DNA of 10,572 bases from assembly GCA_030840415.1 (NCBI GenBank), contig JAVEEO010000154.1:1-10572 (forward strand), given 5' to 3'. The notes below the pieces were generated by a model. That model saw nothing but the letters and a program-made list of their open reading frames with translations, did no database searches and was not told where the DNA came from. Source of the stretch: Pseudonocardiales bacterium. Lineage in GTDB: Bacteria; Actinomycetota; Actinomycetes; Mycobacteriales; Jatrophihabitantaceae. A program made the position numbers and the translations under genes. This document shows positions 5,798 through 10,572 of the stretch, piece by piece (positions within the stretch are counted from its first letter, which is position 1; every line of letters starts with the position of its first letter).

Positions 5798-8248
5798 CTA
5801 CAGGCGGTCGAGTACCGCCTTCAGGTAGCCGGCCGTTCGGCTGGTCTCGCTGCGCGCCACCTCGGCCGGAGTGCCGGTCGCCACGATCCGGCCGCCATTC
5901 TCGCCGCCGCCGGGGCCGAGGTCGATCACGTGGTCCGCCCCGGCCACCACGTCCATGTCGTGCTCGATCACCACGACCGTGTTGCGGGCGTCCACCAGCG
6001 AATGCAGCAGTCGCATCAGCTGGTCGACGTCGGCCGGATGCAGGCCGGTGGTGGGCTCGTCCAGTACGAACAGGGTGTGGCCGCGCCGGGCCCGCTGCAG
6101 CTCGGTGGCCAGCTTGATCCGCTGCGCCTCGCCGCCGGACAGCTCGGTCGCCGGCTGGCCCAGCGTCAGGTAACCGAGGCCGACCTCGCCGAGGGTGACC
6201 AGGCTGCGCGCGATCCCCGGCACGTCGGCGAAGAACTCGGTGGCCGCGTCCACGGTCAGCGCCAGGACGTCGGCGATCGACTTGTCGCGGTAGCGCACCT
6301 CGAGGGTCTCGGGGTTGTACCGCGCGCCGTGGCAGACCGGGCACGGCGAGTACGTCCCGGGCAGGAACAGCAGCTCCACGGCCACGAAGCCCTCACCCTG
6401 GCAGTGCGGGCACCGGCCCTCCTCGACGTTGAAGGAGAACCGGCCGACCGAGTAGCCGCGCCGCCGCGCCTCGTCGGTGGCCGCGAAGAGCTTGCGCACC
6501 CCGTCGAACAGGCCGGTGTAGGTGGCCAGGTTCGACCGCGGCGTGCGTCCGATCGGCTTCTGGTCCACCTCGACCAGCCGGTCGATCGCGTCCAGGCCGC
6601 TGACCCGGCTGACAGTCCCCTCGGCGGGATCGTCCTCGCCCTCGTCGTCGGCATCGGCATCGGCATCGGCGCCAGAACCGAGATGATCGCGGACGGCGGT
6701 GGCCAGCGCCCCGGTGACCAGGGTGGTCTTGCCCGACCCGGACACCCCGGTGACGGCGGTGAACACCCCGAGCGGAATGTCGACATCGACCCCGACCAGG
6801 TTGTGGTGGGTTATCCCGCGCAGCTCCAGCAAGCCGGTGGCCGTCCGGCCGCGCGAGACCGGCCGCACCGGCTCCACCAGGTAGCGACGGGTCGCCGAGT
6901 CCGCGGCCCACGCCAACCCGATCGGCGGCCCGCTGTAGAGCACCCGGCCGCCGTGCGTCCCCGCGCCCGGGCCGACGTCGACCAGCCAGTCGGCATGCCT
7001 GACCACGTCCACCTCGTGCTCGACGACCAGCAGCGAATTGCCCGCCGCGCGCAGCCGGTCCAGCACTCCGAGCAGGGTGGCGGTGTCGGCGGGATGCAGC
7101 CCGGCCGACGGCTCGTCCAGCACGTAGACCACTCCGAACAGGCTGGACCGCAGGGCCGTCACCAGCCGCAGCCGCTGCAGCTCGCCGGACGACAGGGTCG
7201 GGGTCGCGCGGTTCATCGCGAGGTAGCCGAGGCCGAGCTCGGTCAGCACCTCGATCCGGGCCCGCAGATCCGCCACCAGGCCACGGGCGACGTCGCCACT
7301 GGCCACCGCCTCGTCCGCGGCCAGCCGGTCGGCCAGCAGGGTCAGCGGCAGCGCGGTGAACTCGGCGATGGTGGCACCGGCCACCGTGACCGCCAGCGCC
7401 TCCGGCCGCAGGCCGGCACCGCCGCACACCGGGCAGGGCCGCACCTCGACGTGCTGCAGGGCCTTGCGGCGCAGCGTCGCGCTCTGCGTGCTGGCCAGGG
7501 TGTGCAGCACGTAACGCCGGGCGCTGGCGTAGGTGCCCTGGTACGGACGCTGGATCCGGTGCGCCTCCCGCTCGGCGTGCACCGTGACCACGGGTTGTTC
7601 GTCGGTGAACAGGATCCAGTCGCGCTCGGCCTGCGGCAGCTCCCGCCACGGCCGGTCGACGTCATAGCCCAGGGTGGCCAGGATGTCGCGGTAGTTCTTG
7701 CCCTGCCAGGCACCCGGCCACGCCGCGATTGCCCTTTCCCGGATGGACAACCCCGGATCCGGCACCAGCGAGGCCTCGGTCGCCTCGTGCACCCGGCCCA
7801 GGCCGTGGCAGTGCGGGCAGGCACCGGCCGGGGTGTTGGGCGAGAACGCGTCGGAGTCCAGCCGCGGCGCCCCGGCGGGATAGTCGCCGGCCCGGGAGAA
7901 GAGCATCCGCAACGAATTGGACAGCGCCGTGATGGTGCCGACCGACGACCGCGACTGCGGCACCCCGCGTGACTGCTGCAGGGCGACCGCCGGCGGCAAC
8001 CCGGTGATCTCGCGGACGTCCGGCACGGCGACCTGGTCGATCAGCCGGCGTGCGTACGGCGCGACCGATTCCAGGTAGCGGGCCTGCGCCTCGGCGTAGA
8101 CCGTGCCGAACGCCAACGAGGACTTGCCCGAGCCGGACACCCCCGTCACCACGACCAGCGCATCGCGCGGCAGGTCCACGTCGACGTTGCGCAGGTTGTG
8201 CACCCGGGCCCCGCGGACCGAGATCACCGCAGCATCAGGCACCGGCAT
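5798..8248 (-). CDS. UvrA-like ABC ATPase lacking the UvrB-binding domain (UvrA2/DrrC-type paralogue)
   Basis: Duplicated ABC ATPase of the UvrA family, expected to bind DNA; family members such as DrrC are linked to resistance to DNA-binding drugs and others to damage tolerance. Over 816 residues: Walker [10 protein letters not shown] (36-44), CxxC pairs at 144/147 and 272/275, signature LSSGELQRL (352-360), Walker [11 protein letters not shown] (376-385); then Walker [10 protein letters not shown] (501-509), CxxC pairs at 613/616 and 636/639, signature LSGGEAQRI (703-711) and Walker [11 protein letters not shown] (728-737). Housekeeping UvrA is about 950 aa; here about 120 residues between [10 protein letters not shown] and the first zinc site are absent, which is where UvrB docks. 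It is therefore unlikely to replace UvrA in excision repair. An acidic Ala-Asp insert sits at 527-543. The ATG at 8248 matches family N-termini; a GTG at 8305 with AGGAG close before it would add 19 unlike residues. Confidence 0.9.
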   Translation of the reverse strand: MPVPDAAVISVRGARVHNLRNVDVDLPRDALVVVTGVSGSGKSSLAFGTVYAEAQARYLESVAPYARRLIDQVAVPDVREITGLPPAVALQQSRGVPQSRSSVGTITALSNSLRMLFSRAGDYPAGAPRLDSDAFSPNTPAGACPHCHGLGRVHEATEASLVPDPGLSIRERAIAAWPGAWQGKNYRDILATLGYDVDRPWRELPQAERDWILFTDEQPVVTVHAEREAHRIQRPYQGTYASARRYVLHTLASTQSATLRRKALQHVEVRPCPVCGGAGLRPEALAVTVAGATIAEFTALPLTLLADRLAADEAVASGDVARGLVADLRARIEVLTELGLGYLAMNRATPTLSSGELQRLRLVTALRSSLFGVVYVLDEPSAGLHPADTATLLGVLDRLRAAGNSLLVVEHEVDVVRHADWLVDVGPGAGTHGGRVLYSGPPIGLAWAADSATRRYLVEPVRPVSRGRTATGLLELRGITHHNLVGVDVDIPLGVFTAVTGVSGSGKTTLVTGALATAVRDHLGSGADADADADDEGEDDPAEGTVSRVSGLDAIDRLVEVDQKPIGRTPRSNLATYTGLFDGVRKLFAATDEARRRGYSVGRFSFNVEEGRCPHCQGEGFVAVELLFLPGTYSPCPVCHGARYNPETLEVRYRDKSIADVLALTVDAATEFFADVPGIARSLVTLGEVGLGYLTLGQPATELSGGEAQRIKLATELQRARRGHTLFVLDEPTTGLHPADVDQLMRLLHSLVDARNTVVVIEHDMDVVAGADHVIDLGPGGGENGGRIVATGTPAEVARSETSRTAGYLKAVLDRL
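6620..6670 (-). repeat. Hexanucleotide repeat coding for an acidic Ala-Asp stretch
   Basis: On the minus strand GCCGAT occurs three times followed by GCCGAC (6670-6647), encoding Ala-Asp four times, then a further Asp/Glu/Gly-rich run to residue 543 of the UvrA-like protein. A 6-bp unit keeps the frame when copy number changes, so length may vary between strains. It lies after the second Walker A helix, where UvrA proteins vary in length. Confidence 0.7.
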
Positions 8249-8263
8249 CCCCCGATCTTCGCA

Positions 8264-8291
8264 GCCCCGGTCCGGCACCCCCGGACGGGGC
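8264..8291. promoter_or_regulatory. Imperfect palindrome in the uvrA-like / membrane-protein divergent spacer
   Basis: GCCCC (8264-8268) and GTCCGG (8270-8275) pair with CCGGAC (8281-8286) and GGGGC (8287-8291), giving 11 bp with one unpaired G (8269) and a 5-nt loop CACCC. It lies 16 bp before the ATG of the uvrA-like gene and 25 bp before the likely GTG of the opposite gene, so it could be an operator serving both genes or a leader hairpin. If the uvrA-like gene instead starts at 8305 it is coding sequence. No convincing -35/-10 pair is seen in this spacer. Confidence 0.35.
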
Positions 8292-8316
8292 CGGCGCTGT
8301 GGCACTGTCTCCTGCT

Positions 8317-8931
8317 GTGAGTGCCCCCGTTCCCGCTGTCACCGTCCGACGCCACTGGGGCGCCTTTCGCACTCCGTGGGTGGTTCGCCGGCTGCGCAAG
8401 TCCCGCGACAGCCGTGCCCGGCTGCCCGAGGCCTACGCCTACGACGGCTCGAACGCGGACGTGGACCGGTGGGTGCGGACGCTGGTCGCCGAGACCGGGA
8501 ACTTCACCCACCCGGCTACCGGCCTGCTCGCGGCCTCCCGCACACCACGGCGGACCCGGTGGCGCCGGCCCGACGCCCTGGACGTCGCCGACGTGGCCAT
8601 CGACGTCGGCACCAGCGGCGAGGGCGGCGGCGGGGTCGACATCGGCGGCCTGCTGGACGCCGACGAGTTCGCGCTGGCCATCCTGGCAATCCTCGCCATC
8701 GTCGTCGTGGCCGTGATCGCGGTTCCGCTGGGCCTGCTGGCCATCGAGCTCGTGCTCACCCTCGGCGTCGCCGCGGCCGGCGTCGTGCTGCGGCTGGCAC
8801 GCATCAAACCGTGGACGGTTCTGGTGCTCCGCGACGGCATCGTGGTCGCCGCGGTGGCGGTCAAGGGCTGGCGCTCGAGCCGGGCCGTGCTCGTGGCGCT
8901 GCGCCAGCAGTTGGGCGTCGGGCAGTACTAG
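8317..8931 (+). CDS. Unrecognised small membrane protein
   Basis: I do not recognise a family. With the likely GTG start at 8317 the product is 204 aa: a basic N-terminal part (about 10-40) with many Arg, a soluble segment (40-116) containing a Gly-rich and Asp-rich run (GEGGGGVDIGG near 101-111), then a long hydrophobic stretch (about 117-160) able to form one long or two adjacent membrane helices broken near Pro137, and a C-terminal segment with a further mildly hydrophobic run (167-182) and a basic end. The frame stays open further upstream to 8050, but that part lies opposite the start of the uvrA-like gene and is an unlikely extension. No good Shine-Dalgarno precedes the GTG; leaderless translation is possible. 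It is divergent from the uvrA-like gene across 68 bp. It ends 105 bp before the glycosidase gene, which has its own promoter candidate. Confidence 0.65.
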   Translation: MSAPVPAVTVRRHWGAFRTPWVVRRLRKSRDSRARLPEAYAYDGSNADVDRWVRTLVAETGNFTHPATGLLAASRTPRRTRWRRPDALDVADVAIDVGTSGEGGGGVDIGGLLDADEFALAILAILAIVVVAVIAVPLGLLAIELVLTLGVAAAGVVLRLARIKPWTVLVLRDGIVVAAVAVKGWRSSRAVLVALRQQLGVGQY

Positions 8932-8971
8932 CCGCCGACAGGCCAGCAGATGTGAACGCCGCGGCTTCGAT

Positions 8972-9000
8972 TTGACCAGCAGAGGCCCTATATCCATATT
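8972..9000 (+). promoter_or_regulatory. Candidate promoter of the GH3-GH25 gene
   Basis: A -35 TTGACC (8972-8977) and a -10 CATATT (8995-9000) are separated by 17 bp, matching 5/6 and 4/6 of the vegetative consensus. The surroundings are notably AT-richer than the rest of the window. Transcription would start near 9006-9008, leaving a leader of about 30 nt before the ATG at 9037. Confidence 0.5.
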
Positions 9001-9026
9001 GAGCAGGTCTGCGGCGAACTGATCCC

Positions 9027-9033
9027 GGGAGAA
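9027..9033 (+). promoter_or_regulatory. Ribosome-binding site of the GH3-GH25 gene
   Basis: GGGAGAA with the core GGGAG ending 5 nt before the ATG at 9037 supports that start, which also gives a complete signal peptide. Confidence 0.6.
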
Positions 9034-9036
9034 TCG

Positions 9037-10572
9037 ATGTCCAAGCCCCGCTCTGCCCATGGTGCGCCGAGGCGCCGGCTCACCCACCGGATCGTCCCGG
9101 CCGGCCTCGCGCTGATCGTCGCGGCGACTCTGGCCGGCGGGCCGGCGGGTGCCGCCCAACGCGCCGCCGCCACGGTAACGGCGGCCGCCTTGAACCCGGG
9201 CGCCGCCAGCGCCGCATTCAAGGCGATGACCGAGGCCCAGCGGGTCGGCCAGCTGTTCATGGTGGGAACCCCGGCCACCGGCCTGAGCAGCCAGACCGTC
9301 ACCGACATCCAGACCTATCACGTCGGCAACGTCATCCTGACCGGACGCAGCTCCGCCGGGGTGGCCGCCACCGCGGCGGTCAGCGCCGCGGCCCAGGCCA
9401 AGGCCAACGGCCCCGCGACCGCCGGCGTGCCGCTGTTCATCTCCACCGACCAGGAGGGCGGCCAGGTCCAGGTGCTGTCCGGCACCGGCTTCTCCACCAT
9501 CCCGAGCGGGTTGACCCAGGGCGGCTACGCACCGAGCACCCTGCGGGCCGACGCCAAGACCTGGGGTACCCAGCTGAAGTCGGCCGGCGTCAACGTCAAC
9601 CTGGCCCCGGTGCTCGACACCGTGCCCAGCGCGGCCTTCGCCCCGCAGAACAAGCCGATCGGCTACTACCAGCGCGAGTACGGCTTCGATCCGGCCACCG
9701 TCTCGACCGAGGGCAACTCCTTCGCCCAGGGAATGGCCGACGCCGGCATCGCCGCGACCGTAAAGCACTTTCCGGGACTGGGCCGGGTGACCGCGAACAC
9801 CGACACCAGTTCCGGCGTCACCGACACCCAGACCACCCGGTACGACGCCTACGTCCAGCCCTACGCCGACGCGGTCAACCAGGGCGTCCCGATCATCATG
9901 GTGTCGCTGGCCTACTACTCCAAGATCGATCCGAACAACCCGGCCGCCTTCTCATCCACCGTCATCAACGGGATGATCCGCGCTGACCTCGGCTTCACCG
10001 GAGTGGTGATGAGCGACAGCCTCGGTGCCACCCAGGTCTCGCCCTGGGCGCCGGCCGACCGGGCGCTCAACTTCTTCGCCGCCGGTGGTGACCTGGCACT
10101 GATCAACGACCCGTCGCTGCTGCCGGCGATGTACAACGCCGTGTTGAACAAGGCCAATACCGACTCGGCCTTCAAGTCCCAGGTGGACGCCTCGGCGATG
10201 CGGGTGCTGACCGCCAAGCAGAACCGCGGCCTGCTCAGCCAGGGCATGGACGTCTCCAGCGCGCAGGGCAGCGTCGACTGGCAGGCGGCCTTCAACCTCG
10301 GCGCCCGGTTCGCCTACGTCAAGGCCACCGAGGGCACCAGCTACACCAACCCGTCGTTCGCCCAGCAGTACAACGGCTCCTACAACATCGGCATGATCCG
10401 CGGCGCCTACCACTACGCGCACCCGGACAGCTCGACCGGTACGGCGCAGGCCGACTACTTCGTCGGCCACGGCGGTGGTTGGTCCGGCGACGGCCGGACG
10501 ATGCCCCCGGCGCTGGTGCTGCAGCCGGGCACCAGCGCGACCTGTTACGGACTGTCGGCGACCGGAATGGTC
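9037..10572 (+). CDS. Secreted GH3 beta-N-acetylhexosaminidase-like / GH25 lysozyme-like fusion, C-terminus outside window
   Basis: Presumed cell-wall glycosidase acting outside the cell. The 512 codons present show a signal peptide (basic RRR at 12-14, hydrophobic 19-34, likely cleavage after an Ala near 38-40), a GH3 domain (about 60-398) and a GH25 domain (about 403 onward). In GH3, TDQEGG (137-142), KHFPGLG (243-249) and MSDSLG (325-330) are seen; Asp327 is the expected nucleophile. The loop after KHFPG reads NTDTSSG, so the His of the NagZ Asp-His acid/base pair is missing. In GH25, GMDVSS (403-408) and the YVKATEGTSY segment (427-436) match the family, but the catalytic Asp-x-Glu position reads PALVLQPG (491-498): Val494 and Gln496 replace both acids. 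The GH25 domain is thus probably inactive and may serve to bind peptidoglycan. The remainder of GH25 and any wall-binding repeats are beyond the window. Function on muropeptides is inferred. Confidence 0.88.
   Translation, partial: MSKPRSAHGAPRRRLTHRIVPAGLALIVAATLAGGPAGAAQRAAATVTAAALNPGAASAAFKAMTEAQRVGQLFMVGTPATGLSSQTVTDIQTYHVGNVILTGRSSAGVAATAAVSAAAQAKANGPATAGVPLFISTDQEGGQVQVLSGTGFSTIPSGLTQGGYAPSTLRADAKTWGTQLKSAGVNVNLAPVLDTVPSAAFAPQNKPIGYYQREYGFDPATVSTEGNSFAQGMADAGIAATVKHFPGLGRVTANTDTSSGVTDTQTTRYDAYVQPYADAVNQGVPIIMVSLAYYSKIDPNNPAAFSSTVINGMIRADLGFTGVVMSDSLGATQVSPWAPADRALNFFAAGGDLALINDPSLLPAMYNAVLNKANTDSAFKSQVDASAMRVLTAKQNRGLLSQGMDVSSAQGSVDWQAAFNLGARFAYVKATEGTSYTNPSFAQQYNGSYNIGMIRGAYHYAHPDSSTGTAQADYFVGHGGGWSGDGRTMPPALVLQPGTSATCYGLSATGMV

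Noticed and set aside
6651..6670. Repeats near 6650 and in the pstP tail considered as a CRISPR-like array
   Set aside because: Units are 6 bp or low-complexity coding repeats without unique spacers; there is no array in the window.
5930..7972. Very long open frame on the plus strand opposite the uvrA-like gene
   Set aside because: Its translation is Arg/Gly/Gln/His-rich without any motif, and it lies wholly antisense to a protein with complete ABC motifs; high GC opens such frames.
8249..8305. 19-residue N-terminal extension of the UvrA-like protein from a GTG at 8305
   Set aside because: Has AGGAG only 3 nt upstream, too close, and the added residues do not resemble UvrA N-termini. Kept as an alternative only.

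Overview
This is a high-GC, high-coding-density window from an actinomycete. The gene order fhaA-fhaB-pstP-rodA-pbpA, read away from a tRNA-Leu gene, is the serine/threonine-phosphorylation and cell-elongation locus that lies close to the chromosomal origin in Mycobacterium and most Actinomycetia. GTG and TTG starts, 4-nt stop/start overlaps and GC-rich third positions agree. I cannot name the genus; a Frankineae- or Nakamurella-like lineage is a guess only.

Region 1 (1-5356, minus strand) is one tightly packed operon: fhaA (N-terminal FhaA domain plus FHA domain), fhaB/fipA (membrane-anchored FHA protein), pstP (PP2C Ser/Thr phosphatase with one membrane segment), a possible 27-codon ORF, rodA (SEDS glycosyltransferase) and pbpA (class B transpeptidase, cut by the window start). 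In relatives pknA and pknB follow pbpA, so they are expected just outside the window. The genes form a circuit: kinases phosphorylate partners that the FHA proteins read, PstP reverses this, and RodA-PbpA polymerise and cross-link peptidoglycan. Most junctions are 4-nt stop/start overlaps, suggesting coupled translation. The pstP-rodA junction is unusual: it holds a duplicated stretch carrying a weak ribosome site and an ATGAGC start, and reads as a 27-aa ORF overlapping both neighbours.

Region 2 (5357-5797) holds the short control region upstream of fhaA, with a perfect 21-bp tandem duplication, a tRNA-Leu(CAG) gene on the plus strand with an extended -10 candidate, and a GC-rich hairpin between the tRNA and the convergent uvrA-like gene.

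Region 3 (5798-8931) has a UvrA paralogue on the minus strand that lacks the UvrB-binding insertion of housekeeping UvrA. It is divergent, across 68 bp containing an imperfect palindrome, from an unrecognised small membrane protein on the plus strand.

Region 4 (8932-10572) has a good -35/-10 candidate followed by a secreted two-domain protein: a GH3 beta-N-acetylhexosaminidase-like domain fused to a GH25 lysozyme-like domain, cut by the window end. The GH25 part has Val and Gln where the family's catalytic Asp-x-Glu should be, and the GH3 part keeps its nucleophile but lacks the NagZ-type His of the acid/base loop. The protein may therefore be a wall-binding GH25 pseudoenzyme joined to an atypical GH3 enzyme; this is the most interesting protein-level observation here.
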